Origin: Conexibacter woesei DSM 14684
GTDB taxonomy: Bacteria; Actinomycetota; Thermoleophilia; Solirubrobacterales; Solirubrobacteraceae
DNA length: 64,000 nt
Assembly: GCF_000025265.1 (NCBI RefSeq)
Contig: NC_013739.1
Span: 3,534,001 to 3,598,000 of the forward strand
Direction: 5' to 3'
Both the position numbers and the translations under genes were made by a program. The notes under the pieces were generated by a model. The model was given only the letters and a program-made list of their open reading frames with translations. It was not told the DNA's origin and ran no database searches. Positions 16,314 through 25,040 of this stretch are shown here, in pieces; within the stretch, counting starts at the first letter, position 1, and each line of letters starts with the position of its first letter.

Positions 16314-17473
16314 GTCACTACGAGGTCGGGATCGTCGGCGCGGGGATCCATGGAGCGAGCGTCGCCCACCACCTCGGCCGCGCCGGCGTCAGCACCGCGC
16401 TGTTCGAGCGCGCGACCCCGGCGTCGGGGCCGACCGGCCGCTCCAGCGCGGTCTGCCGCTCCGGCTACACGAACCCGTTCCTCGCGCGGATGGCGCACGA
16501 GAGCATCGCGATGTTCGAGCGGTTCGCCGACGTGACCGGCGGCGGCGACGCCGGCTACGACCGCACCGGCATGCTCTACCTGCACCGCGCGCAGGACAGC
16601 GGCCCCGCGCTCGACGCGCTGCTGGCCGAGCTGACCGGGCTCGGGATCGCCGTCGAGGAGGTGACCGCGGACCGTCTGCGCAGCGAGTTCCCGGGCCTGG
16701 AGATCGGCGACGGCGAGCGCGCCGTGTGGGAGCCGGGTGCCGGCCACGCCGACCCGACCGGCACCACTCGCGGCCTGCTCGACGACGCCGTCCGCCACGG
16801 CGTCACCGCCCACCTGCGCACGCCGATCGCGGCGATCGCCGCGCGCGAGCGCGGCGGCGCGGCGCTCGCGAGCGCCGCCGGCGAGGCGTTCACCGTCGAC
16901 CGGCTGCTGATCGCCGCCGGGCCGTGGACCGGCCGGCTGCTGTCGCAGCTCGGCGTCGAGCTGCCGCTCGTCGTCGAGCGCCACGTCGTCGCGACGTTCG
17001 GCTGGGGCGAGGCGCCGAAGCTGCCATACGTGCTCGGCGACGTCGCCGGCGGGTACTACCTGAAGCCGGAGGGACCGGAGCAGTACGGGCTCGGCAGCCT
17101 GCTCGCCGAGGCGCAGGTCGACCCCGACGACTACGCCGAGGAGGTCGGCGTCGAGGAGGCGACCGAGCACGCCGAGCGGGCGATCGCGCGCGTCCCCGCG
17201 CTCGGCGCGAGCGTCCCGGCCGGCGGCTGGGCGAGCCTCTACGACGTCAGCCCCGACTGGCAGCCGGTGATCGGCGCGGTCGGCGACGGGATCTTCGTGA
17301 GCGCCGGCACGAGCGGCCACGGCTTCAAGCTCGCGCCGGCGCTCGGCCGCCACATCGCCGGGCTGCTCACCGGCAGCGGCCACGACGCCGCGCTGGACCA
17401 GTTCACGCCCGATCGCTTCGCCGCCGGCGCGACGCTCGCCGCCGGCTTCGGCGACGCGCGCATCCTCGGCTAG
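16310..17473 (+). CDS. FAD-dependent amine/D-amino acid oxidoreductase (DAO family)
   Basis: 387 residues. The N-terminal Rossmann motif is GIVGAGIHGASVAHHLGRAG (residues about 7-26), and RSSAVCRSGYTNP follows. The C-terminal DAO elements are LYDVSPDWQPVIGAV and SAGTSGHGFKLAPALG. This pattern fits sarcosine/dimethylglycine or D-amino acid dehydrogenases, which oxidise C-N bonds. Being cotranscribed with etfBA, it more likely donates electrons to the ETF than to oxygen. The substrate is not evident; the surrounding peptide operon suggests an amino acid derivative released from imported peptides. Confidence 0.85.
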   Translation: MSHYEVGIVGAGIHGASVAHHLGRAGVSTALFERATPASGPTGRSSAVCRSGYTNPFLARMAHESIAMFERFADVTGGGDAGYDRTGMLYLHRAQDSGPALDALLAELTGLGIAVEEVTADRLRSEFPGLEIGDGERAVWEPGAGHADPTGTTRGLLDDAVRHGVTAHLRTPIAAIAARERGGAALASAAGEAFTVDRLLIAAGPWTGRLLSQLGVELPLVVERHVVATFGWGEAPKLPYVLGDVAGGYYLKPEGPEQYGLGSLLAEAQVDPDDYAEEVGVEEATEHAERAIARVPALGASVPAGGWASLYDVSPDWQPVIGAVGDGIFVSAGTSGHGFKLAPALGRHIAGLLTGSGHDAALDQFTPDRFAAGATLAAGFGDARILG

Positions 17474-17516
17474 CGCTGCGCCGCGACCGCGAGCGCAACG
17501 ACCGCCGGGCCCGCGC

Positions 17517-18845
17517 TCACTCGGGCGCGGGCTCGGCCGACCACTGCAGCCCCTGCAGGCGGGCGAGCTTGAGCCCGAGGTGCAGCTCCAGCCGCTCCTC
17601 GCCGTCGCGCAGGTTGATCCCGCCGACCTCCTCGATCCTGCGCAGGCGGTGGTAGAGCGTCGTGCGGTGGACGAACAGCGTCGCCGCCGTCGCCTGCGCG
17701 TCGCCGGCCTGGTCGAGGTAGCACTCGAGCGTGTGGACGAGGAAGTGCGTCTGCGGCTTCTCGAGCAGCGTGCGCAGCCCGGGGTGGACGAGCCGCATCC
17801 CCAGCTCGCCGACGGGCAGCTCGGCGAGCAGGCGGTAGATCCCCAGCTCGTCCCACGAGACGACGGCGCCGAAGCGCGACTCGACGTGGCTGGCGACGGT
17901 CGCCGCGCGCAGCGCCTGCTCGTAGGACTCGCGCGCGCCGTCGAGCGCGTCGACGCGCCCGCCGATCGCGACGCGGACCGGCCCGTGGGAGCGGTCGAGC
18001 ACCGTCGCCAGCTCGTCGCGGAACTGCTCCGCGAGCGCGACGACGCCTCTGCGCCGCACGCTCGGCTCGTTGCAGGAGACGACGAGCAGCACGTGGTCGG
18101 GCCGCAGCAGGTGGAGCGCGCGCTTCTGCGCGAGGTGGCGGCGGACGCGGTTGGCGGCCGCGTCGAGCGGCGCCCGCAGCTCGTCTCCGGTCGCGCCGGC
18201 GCCCGGGGTGGAGGCGACGAGCACGACCGTCGGCCCGTCGCGCTCGACGATCTCGAACGCGACGAGCTGCTGCGCCGCGTGCCTGCGCACGCCGCGGTCC
18301 TCGGAGAGGATGTCGCGCACCAGCTCGCGCTCGCGGCTGCGGTCGAGGTCGCGCAGCAGCAGCTCGCGGTGGAGGACGATGCCGGCCTCGTCGGCGATCT
18401 CGTCCAGACGCGCCAGCTCCGCGTCGGTCAGCGTCTGCTCGCGGTCGGTCAGCCACAGGTAGCCGAGCAGGTGCTCGCCGGAGCGGATCGGCACGCAGAC
18501 ACGCGCGTGCATCCCCAGCTCGGCGTTCGGCCGCACGCGCACCGCGCGGCGGGCGCTGACGACGTCGTGGGCGTGGACCCACGCGAGCACCTCGGGCCGC
18601 AGCGGCCGCTTGAGGATCGAGTCGAGCCGGACGTCGTCGACGTCGTCGGCGTGCTCGGTGTGGACGAGCAGCCGCAGCTGGCGGTCGTCGATCGCGACCG
18701 GGCGCCGCACCTCCTGCGCGGCGGCGTCGGCGATCTCCTGCAGGCGGGTGCCGAGCGACGGCTCGTCGAGGTTCAGGCCGCGCTCGGCCTCGCGCACGAA
18801 CACGTCCGCCAGTCCCAGCGCGCGAGTCTCCTCCACACGAGCCAT
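17517..18845 (-). CDS. PucR-family (CdaR-like) transcriptional regulator
   Basis: 442 residues from ATG 18845 (MARVEETRALGLADVF); the frame is open further upstream, but the conserved region begins here. A GAF-like sensory part (about 60-180) has GMHARVCVPIRSGEHLLGYL, followed by a GGDEF-like middle domain. The C-terminal PucR helix-turn-helix (HTH_30) includes LFVHRTTLYHRLRRIEEVGG. PucR regulators commonly control catabolism of purines, amino acids and polyamines. It lies between the ETF/oxidase operon (convergent) and the peptide operon (divergent), so it is the best candidate activator of the latter. Confidence 0.88.
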   Translation of the reverse strand: MARVEETRALGLADVFVREAERGLNLDEPSLGTRLQEIADAAAQEVRRPVAIDDRQLRLLVHTEHADDVDDVRLDSILKRPLRPEVLAWVHAHDVVSARRAVRVRPNAELGMHARVCVPIRSGEHLLGYLWLTDREQTLTDAELARLDEIADEAGIVLHRELLLRDLDRSRERELVRDILSEDRGVRRHAAQQLVAFEIVERDGPTVVLVASTPGAGATGDELRAPLDAAANRVRRHLAQKRALHLLRPDHVLLVVSCNEPSVRRRGVVALAEQFRDELATVLDRSHGPVRVAIGGRVDALDGARESYEQALRAATVASHVESRFGAVVSWDELGIYRLLAELPVGELGMRLVHPGLRTLLEKPQTHFLVHTLECYLDQAGDAQATAATLFVHRTTLYHRLRRIEEVGGINLRDGEERLELHLGLKLARLQGLQWSAEPAPE

Positions 18846-18998
18846 GCGGCGAGCAGTGTAGGCCGCGGAGGCACGCTGCCGCCAGGGCAGATCGTCCGAC
18901 AGCGGTTGCGAATCCACCCCTCCATATTGCACATCCGTCGCATGCACCGCGACCTGGCGCGGACGTAGCCTGCGTCCGGAAGGGAGCAAAGGAGAGCT

Positions 18999-19031
18999 AT
19001 GTCGTCGTTCGTGGAAATGGGCTCGACGTGA
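18999..19031 (+). CDS. 10-residue leader peptide coupled to the permease gene
   Basis: A short frame (MSSFVEMGST) begins at ATG 18999, behind a strong AAAGGAGAG Shine-Dalgarno. Its stop overlaps the GTG start of the first permease gene at 19028 (GTGA). The permease start itself has no good ribosome-binding site, so the leader probably loads ribosomes by translational coupling. It contains no run of a single amino acid, so attenuation is not indicated. Confidence 0.6.
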   Translation: MSSFVEMGST

Positions 19032-19996
19032 CCGGCCGCCGCCTGGCCTGGTTCGTCGGCCGCCGTCTGGTCGCGCTGGCGCTGCTGCTGCTGGGGCTGT
19101 CGTTCCTGATCTTCTCGCTGATGTACCTGGCGCCCGGGAGCCCGGAGCAGGTGCTGCTCGGCGCGCGCCCGGCGAGCCCGGAGCTGGTCGCCTCGCTGCG
19201 CGCGAGATTCCATCTCGACGAGCCGTTCCTGGAGCAGTACCGGCTGTGGCTGACCGGCGCGCTCCACTTCGACTTCGGCGAGTCGGCCCGGACCGGCCGC
19301 AGCGTGACCGAGACGATCGAGGCGAAGCTCGGCATGACCGCGTTCCTCGTCCTCTACGCGTCGCTCGTCGCTGTGCTCGCCGGCATCCCGCTCGGCGTCC
19401 TCGCCGCCGTCCGCAAGCGCACGCTGGTGGACCGCGGCATCGTCGGCCTGTCGGTGCTCGGCGTCAGCGCGCCGGCGTTCGTGACCGGGATCGTGCTGCT
19501 CTACGTCTTCGCCGTCCAGCTCGGCTGGTTCCCGACGTACGGCTCGGGCAGCGGCTTCGGCGACCGCCTCTGGCACCTGACGCTGCCCGCGCTCGCGCTC
19601 GCGCTGACCGCGCTCGCGCTCGTCGTCAAGCTCACGCGCACGGCGATGGCGGAGGTGCTCGACCAGGACTACATCGCCTTCGCGCTCGCGCGCGGCGTGC
19701 CGCTGCGGCGCGTGCTCGTCCACCACGCGCTGCGCAACGCGATGGTGCCGATCGTGACCGTCGCCGGCGCGGTCCTGACCGTCGTGCTGACCGGCACGCT
19801 GCTGGTCGAGTCGACGTTCGCGCTGCCCGGCCTCGGGACGCTGCTCGTCAACGCCGTGCAGGACAAGGACGTGCCGATGCTGCAAGGCGTCGCGCTGCTG
19901 CTGGCGGCGGTGATCGTGCTCGTCAACCTCGCGGTCGACGTGATCTACACGCTGATCGACCCGCGCATCGCCTACGGCGAGGGAGCGCGCTCGTGA
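19028..19996 (+). CDS. Dipeptide/oligopeptide ABC transporter permease (DppB-like)
   Basis: 322 residues from GTG 19028. TM1 (FVGRRLVALALLLLGLSFLIFSL), a periplasmic loop with LYLAPGSPEQ and RFHLDEPFLEQYRLWLTGAL, and five further membrane segments match DppB/OppB. The cytoplasmic EAA loop reads LARGVPLRRVLVHHALRNAM. It is the first structural gene of a nine-gene operon with 4-bp overlaps throughout, except for an 8-bp overlap before the binding protein. It forms the channel with the DppC-like protein encoded next. Confidence 0.93.
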   Translation: MTGRRLAWFVGRRLVALALLLLGLSFLIFSLMYLAPGSPEQVLLGARPASPELVASLRARFHLDEPFLEQYRLWLTGALHFDFGESARTGRSVTETIEAKLGMTAFLVLYASLVAVLAGIPLGVLAAVRKRTLVDRGIVGLSVLGVSAPAFVTGIVLLYVFAVQLGWFPTYGSGSGFGDRLWHLTLPALALALTALALVVKLTRTAMAEVLDQDYIAFALARGVPLRRVLVHHALRNAMVPIVTVAGAVLTVVLTGTLLVESTFALPGLGTLLVNAVQDKDVPMLQGVALLLAAVIVLVNLAVDVIYTLIDPRIAYGEGARS

Positions 19997-20865
19997 GCGC
20001 CGCCCCCGCACCGCCGCCCGCGGCCGCCGCAGCGGGCGTCCGCGCGCGCCGGCAGCGCCCGCCGCTGCTCGTGCTGCTCGCGATGGTCGTCGTCGCGGCG
20101 ACGGTCGTGTGCGCGATCGCAGGCGCGGCGATCGCGCCCCACGACCCCGACGCGCAGGACCTCGTCGCCGGCCTTCAGACGCCGAGCGCCGCCCACCTGC
20201 TCGGCACCGACGACTCGGGCCGGGACCTCTTCTCGCGACTGATCGCCGGCGCCCGCACCGCGCTCGTCGGTCCGCTGCTGATGATGCTCGGCGCGGCCGT
20301 GATCGGCACCGTCCTCGGGCTGATCGCAGGCTACTTCGGCGGCTGGCGCGACTCCGCGATCATGCGCGCCGTCGACGTCGTCTACGCGCTGCCGTCGCTG
20401 CTGGTGGCGATCATCCTCGTCGGCGTGATCGGCGGCGGCTACGCCGTCGCGGTCGGGATCCTCGTCGTCCTCTTCGGCCCTGCCGACGCGCGCCTGATCC
20501 GTGGCGCGACGCTGGCGCAGCGCAGCCTTCCGTACGTCGACGCAGCGCGCACGCTCGGCCTCTCGCGGCGGACGATCATGTTCCGCCACATCTGGCCCAA
20601 CATCCTGCCGCTGATCGTCGCGAACGCCTTCCTGAACTTCGCCTACGCGCTCGTCGCGCTGTCCGCGATGTCGTTCCTCGGCATCGGCGTGGCGCCCGGC
20701 GAGGCCGACTGGGGACGCATGCTGAACGACAACCTCTCGCTGATCGAGGACAACCCGGTCGCCGTGCTGGCGCCTGGGATCGCGCTGGTGCTGCTCGCCG
20801 TCGCGATGAACCTGCTCGGCGACTGGGCCTACGAGCGCCTCTCCGACCGGGGTCGCGCCCGATGA
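19993..20865 (+). CDS. Dipeptide/oligopeptide ABC transporter permease (DppC-like)
   Basis: 290 residues from GTG 19993, which overlaps the preceding stop (GTGA). After an Ala/Pro-rich cytoplasmic tail and TM1 comes the family's HLLGTDDSGRDLFSRLIAGARTAL motif. Four to five membrane helices follow, with an EAA loop (ARTLGLSRRTIMFRHIWPNI). Together with the DppB-like protein it makes the membrane pore of a peptide or peptide-like importer. Confidence 0.93.
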   Translation: MSAAPAPPPAAAAAGVRARRQRPPLLVLLAMVVVAATVVCAIAGAAIAPHDPDAQDLVAGLQTPSAAHLLGTDDSGRDLFSRLIAGARTALVGPLLMMLGAAVIGTVLGLIAGYFGGWRDSAIMRAVDVVYALPSLLVAIILVGVIGGGYAVAVGILVVLFGPADARLIRGATLAQRSLPYVDAARTLGLSRRTIMFRHIWPNILPLIVANAFLNFAYALVALSAMSFLGIGVAPGEADWGRMLNDNLSLIEDNPVAVLAPGIALVLLAVAMNLLGDWAYERLSDRGRAR

Positions 20866-22691
20866 GCGCCGCGGAGCCGCTGCTGCGCGTCCGCGACCTG
20901 CGGATCGCGAGCCGGATCGGCACGCGCGAGCGGACGATCGCCGCTGGCGTCGAACTGGAGGTGGGGGAGGGCGAGGCGCTCGCGATCGTCGGCGAGTCCG
21001 GCAGCGGCAAGTCGATGACCGCGCGCGCGATCGTCGGACTGCTGCCGCCCGGCGTCCACGCCGAGGGCGAGGTCGCCTACGGCGGACGCGACCTGCTGCG
21101 GCTGAGCCGGCGCGAGCTGACGGCCGTGCGCGGCAGCGAGATCGCGCTGATCTTCCAGGACCCGTTCACGATGCTGAACCCGCTGATGCGCTGCGGCGAG
21201 CAGATCGCCGAGCTGCTGTGCGACGACGGCGGCCGGCGGCTGCGACGGCGCGCGCGCCGCGCCGAGGCCGTCCGCCGGCTCGCCGAGGTCGGGATCGACG
21301 ACGCGGCGGTCGCCGACGCGTTCCCGTTCCAGCTCTCCGGCGGCATGCGCCAGCGCGTCGGGATCGCGGCCGCGCTCGCGCGCGACCCGCGCCTGGTGAT
21401 CGCCGACGAGCCGTCGACCGCGCTCGACGTGACGACTCAGCAGGAGATCCTCGAACGGCTCAAGGGGTTGCAGGAGTCGCGCGGGATGGGGCTGATCCTG
21501 ATCACGCACGACCTCCGCGTCGCGTTCTCGACCTGCGGCCGCGTCGAGGTGCTGTACGCGGGCGCGGTGCTGGAGGAGGGGCCGGCGCATGTGATCGAAG
21601 CCGAGCCGCGGCATCCCTACACGCTCGGCCTGCTGCTGACCGAGCCGCCGATCGACCGGCGGCTCGACGCGCTGCCGGTGATCCCCGGCTCGGTCCCGGA
21701 CGCCGACGAGGTCGCGGGCGGCTGCGCTTTTGCCGCGCGCTGCGCGTGGGCGGAGCCGGCCTGCTCGCAGGGCGCGCCGCCGCTGCTCGCCGCCGGGCTG
21801 GATCGCCGCACGGCGTGCCGCCGCGCGGAGCAGATCGCCGACGAGCTGGACGAGCGCCGCCGCGAGCTGGTCGCCGCGCGCGTCGAGCCGCCGGCACCGG
21901 CCGACGCGGCGCCGCTGGTCGAGGTCCGCTCGATCGCGAAGGTGTTCGGCGGCGCGCGCGACGGGCGCACCGTCGTCGCGCTCGACGACGTCTCGCTGGA
22001 GGTCGCCGCCGGCGAGTGCGTCGCGCTCGTCGGCGAGTCGGGCTCGGGCAAGACGACGCTCGGCCGCTGCCTGCTGGGGCTGGAGCGTCCGGACTCCGGC
22101 ACGCTGCTGGTCGACGGCATCGACGCGAGCGACTACGACGCGCTCCCGACCGCCGAGCGGCGCCGGCTGCGGCGGACGATCCAGATGGTCTTCCAGGATC
22201 CGTACGCGACGCTCAACCCGGCGCGCACGATCGGCGCGACGCTGAAGGAGGCGCTGCTCGTGCACGACCCACGGCTCGCCGACGTGCGCGGCCGTGTCGA
22301 CGAGCTGCTGGTGCAGGTCGGCCTCTCGCCGGCGTACGCCGAGCGCAAGCCGGTCGCGCTCTCCGGCGGCGAGCGCCAGCGCGTCGCCGTCGCCCGCGCG
22401 CTCGCGGCCGAGCCGCGCGTGATCGTGTGCGACGAGGCCGTCTCGGCGCTCGACGTCTCCGTCCAGGCGCAGATCCTCAACCTGCTGGCGTCGGTGCGCG
22501 AGCAGCTCGGCGTCGGCTACCTCTTCATCACGCACGACCTCGCCGTCGTGCGCCAGGTCGCCGACCGCGTCTACGTGCTGAAGAGCGGCCGCCTGGTCGA
22601 GCACGGCCGCTGCGCCGACGTGCTCGACGACCCGCAGGACCCGTACACACGTGCGCTGATCGGCTCGATCCCGACCGCGAGGACCGCATGA
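20862..22691 (+). CDS. Fused DppD-DppF peptide ABC transporter ATPase
   Basis: 609 residues with two complete ATPase halves. The first has Walker A GESGSGKS, signature LSGGMRQR and Walker B LVIADEPSTALD, ending with the OppD-type C-terminal domain (GSVPDADEVAGGCAFAARC). The second has Walker A GESGSGKT, signature LSGGERQR and Walker B VIVCDEAVSALD. Peptide importers usually encode these as two proteins; single-chain versions such as GsiA are known. It powers the DppBC-like pore. I see no AGA arginine codons here. Confidence 0.93.
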   Translation: MSAAEPLLRVRDLRIASRIGTRERTIAAGVELEVGEGEALAIVGESGSGKSMTARAIVGLLPPGVHAEGEVAYGGRDLLRLSRRELTAVRGSEIALIFQDPFTMLNPLMRCGEQIAELLCDDGGRRLRRRARRAEAVRRLAEVGIDDAAVADAFPFQLSGGMRQRVGIAAALARDPRLVIADEPSTALDVTTQQEILERLKGLQESRGMGLILITHDLRVAFSTCGRVEVLYAGAVLEEGPAHVIEAEPRHPYTLGLLLTEPPIDRRLDALPVIPGSVPDADEVAGGCAFAARCAWAEPACSQGAPPLLAAGLDRRTACRRAEQIADELDERRRELVAARVEPPAPADAAPLVEVRSIAKVFGGARDGRTVVALDDVSLEVAAGECVALVGESGSGKTTLGRCLLGLERPDSGTLLVDGIDASDYDALPTAERRRLRRTIQMVFQDPYATLNPARTIGATLKEALLVHDPRLADVRGRVDELLVQVGLSPAYAERKPVALSGGERQRVAVARALAAEPRVIVCDEAVSALDVSVQAQILNLLASVREQLGVGYLFITHDLAVVRQVADRVYVLKSGRLVEHGRCADVLDDPQDPYTRALIGSIPTARTA

Positions 22692-23785
22692 CCGAGCCGA
22701 CCGACCGCCTCCCGCAGCTGCAGCGCGCGATGCGCGAGCAGGGCGTCGACCTCGTCGCGATCGGCCCGACCGACGCGCTCCGCTGGCTGCTCGGCTACGA
22801 CGGCTCCGAAGCCGACGAGCGGCAGACGACGCTGCTCGTCTGGTGCGACGACGCGGCCATGATCCTGCCCGACTTCTGCGCCGCCGGCTGGACCGCCGTC
22901 GCGGGCCGCCCGCCGCTGCTGAGCTGGAGCGACAGAGGCGGTCCCGGCGACGCGGTCGCCGCAGCGCTCGCGCGGCAGCCCGCGCCGGCCGTCGCGCTGA
23001 TCGACGACGAGATGCCGTTCCACGCGTTCGAGCGGCTGCGGCCAGGCCTCGGCCCGCAGCCGCGCCCGGCGCGCGACCTGCTCGCCTCGCTGCGGCTGCG
23101 CAAGAGCGCGGCGGACGTCGCCGCGATCGCGCGCGCGGGCGAGTTGATCTCGCGCGCCGTCGACCTCGCCGCCGCGCACGCCGCGCCTGGGATGACCGAG
23201 CTGGAGTTGAAGCGCGAGCTGGAGCGCTTCCTGTGGGACGAGGGCGCCGACGCGATCGACTGCGTCTACGTGCAGGCGGGCGCGAACGCCGCCGACCCGC
23301 ACCACGTCGGCGACCGCACGCCGCTGCGCGCCGGCGCGCCGGTGCTGGTCGACGTCGTCGCGCACGTCGACGGGCGCTGCGCCGACATCGCGCAGGTCGT
23401 CCACCTCGGCCCGCCGTCCGACGACTACCGCGCCCACTACGACGCCGTCTCGCGCGCGCAGGACGCGGGCGTGCGCGCCGCCGTCGTCGGCGCGACGAGC
23501 GACGACGTCGCGCGCGCCGCGACGCAGGTCATCCTCGACGCGGGACTGGGCGAGTGGAACGGCCCGGCGACCGGCCACGGGATCGGCTTCAGCGGGCATG
23601 AGCCGCCGCGCGTGGTGGAGGGCAATCGCGATCCTCTGCCGGCCGGCGCTGTGATCACCGTCGAGCCGGGCGTCTACATCCCCGGCCGCTGGGGGATCCG
23701 CGTCGAGGACACGATCGCGGTCACGCCCGACGGCCCGGTCCGCCTCACGCGCGGCGCCCGCCCGCTGATGGTGAGCGCGCCGTGA
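22688..23785 (+). CDS. M24-family metallopeptidase (Xaa-Pro aminopeptidase-like)
   Basis: 365 residues. The N-terminal creatinase-like domain (about 1-135) is followed by the pita-bread catalytic domain. The five metal ligands are recognisable: Asp in LVDVVAH, Asp in CADIAQ, His in ATGHGIGFSGHEPP, Glu in ITVEPGVY and Glu in RVEDTIAV. Members cleave Xaa-Pro bonds, or in the creatinase branch C-N bonds without metal; the retained ligands favour a peptidase. It is encoded directly after the peptide importer and probably works on imported peptides in the cytoplasm. Confidence 0.88.
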   Translation: MTEPTDRLPQLQRAMREQGVDLVAIGPTDALRWLLGYDGSEADERQTTLLVWCDDAAMILPDFCAAGWTAVAGRPPLLSWSDRGGPGDAVAAALARQPAPAVALIDDEMPFHAFERLRPGLGPQPRPARDLLASLRLRKSAADVAAIARAGELISRAVDLAAAHAAPGMTELELKRELERFLWDEGADAIDCVYVQAGANAADPHHVGDRTPLRAGAPVLVDVVAHVDGRCADIAQVVHLGPPSDDYRAHYDAVSRAQDAGVRAAVVGATSDDVARAATQVILDAGLGEWNGPATGHGIGFSGHEPPRVVEGNRDPLPAGAVITVEPGVYIPGRWGIRVEDTIAVTPDGPVRLTRGARPLMVSAP

Positions 23786-23870
23786 GCGGGCATCCGCTGT
23801 CGCACGGCGCGCCCGTCGCTTCGGTCGCGTGTCGGATGCGGCGCACACCCGCCGCTCGGAGAATCGCTCC

Positions 23871-25040
23871 ATGAAGATCACCGACATCAAGGCGCTCCCG
23901 CTGCGCGGGGCGACGCAGACCGACATGGCGGACAACTTCGGCGAGACGACGCTCGTCGTCGTCACGACCGACGACGGTCTCGTCGGTGTCGGCGAGGGCA
24001 ACGTCTCTCCGCTCGCCGTCCAGGCGGTGGTCGAGCAGCCGAGCTACTGGATCTGGAGCCGCGGCGTGACCGAGCCGCTGATCGGCCGCGAGCTGGGCGA
24101 CCCGGCCGCGCTGTGGGACGAGCTGTACGCCGGCAACTGGTGGACCGCCCGCAACGGGATCGGCCACGTCGCGCTCGCGGCGGTCGACATGGCGCTGTGG
24201 GACCTCGCCGGCAAGGCCGCCGGCAAGCCGGTGCGCGAGCTGCTCGGCGCGCAGCGCACGACGCCGCTCGTTCCGTACATCACGATGTACCGCAAGGTGG
24301 AGGATCACGCCGCAGCGCTCGACGCAGCGCGCGCGTTCGTCGACGACATCAAGGCGCAGGGCTTCCGCGCCGCGAAGATCGAGGTCTCGCACGACCAGGT
24401 CCCGGACGCCGATCAGATCGCGCCGCTCGTGCGCGCCGTGCGCGAGCAGGCCGGTCCCGACTTCACGCTGCTGTGCGACGCCTGCTACCGCTGGAACGAC
24501 GCCGACGAGGCGATCGCGGTGCTCAAGCAGCTCGAGGAGTACGACCTGATGCTGTTCGAGACCGCGCTGCTGCCGGAGGACCTCGCCGGCTACCGCAAGC
24601 TCGCGGACGCGACGACGATCCCGCTCGCCGGCTGTGAGATCGTCGCCTCCGCGGCCGAGCTGGAGCACCTGATGGACTTCGGCGGCGTCCAGTACGTGCA
24701 GCCGTGCGTGGCGCGCGTCGGCGTCACCGCGATGGACCGCCTGACGCGCGCCGCCGCGGCGCGCGGGCGCGAGATGATCCCGTACGGCTGGGTCGCGACG
24801 ACGCTCAGCATGGCCGCGACGCTGCACGTCGCGGCCGCGCACGAGAACGTCCCGATCGTCGAGTACGTGCCGCCGAGCTTCTACCCGTACGCGGAGCTGC
24901 GCAAGGACGTCTCGGGTCCCGAGCCGGTCGTCGTCGACGGCCTGTTCGAGCTGCCCGGTGGGCCGGGCTTCGGGATCGAGCTCGACCACGAGGCGGTCGA
25001 GCGCTACGCGCACGACCACGCCGCCGCGGTGGGCGGATGA
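23871..25040 (+). CDS. Enolase-superfamily enzyme (mandelate racemase/muconate lactonizing group)
   Basis: 389 residues. I use ATG 23871 (MKITDIKALPL), where the family's capping domain begins, rather than the open frame 42 bp upstream. The barrel contains AAKIEVSHD (Lys on strand 2), LLCDACYRWN (metal Asp), LFETALLPED and LAGCEIVAS (metal Glu region), then IPYGWVATTLSMAATLH. The superfamily abstracts a proton next to a carboxylate, in racemases, epimerases or dehydratases. The KIE triplet differs from the KxK of dipeptide epimerases, so an acid-sugar dehydratase or a novel racemase activity is possible. Its place inside a peptide operon is unusual. Confidence 0.8.
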   Translation: MKITDIKALPLRGATQTDMADNFGETTLVVVTTDDGLVGVGEGNVSPLAVQAVVEQPSYWIWSRGVTEPLIGRELGDPAALWDELYAGNWWTARNGIGHVALAAVDMALWDLAGKAAGKPVRELLGAQRTTPLVPYITMYRKVEDHAAALDAARAFVDDIKAQGFRAAKIEVSHDQVPDADQIAPLVRAVREQAGPDFTLLCDACYRWNDADEAIAVLKQLEEYDLMLFETALLPEDLAGYRKLADATTIPLAGCEIVASAAELEHLMDFGGVQYVQPCVARVGVTAMDRLTRAAAARGREMIPYGWVATTLSMAATLHVAAAHENVPIVEYVPPSFYPYAELRKDVSGPEPVVVDGLFELPGGPGFGIELDHEAVERYAHDHAAAVGG

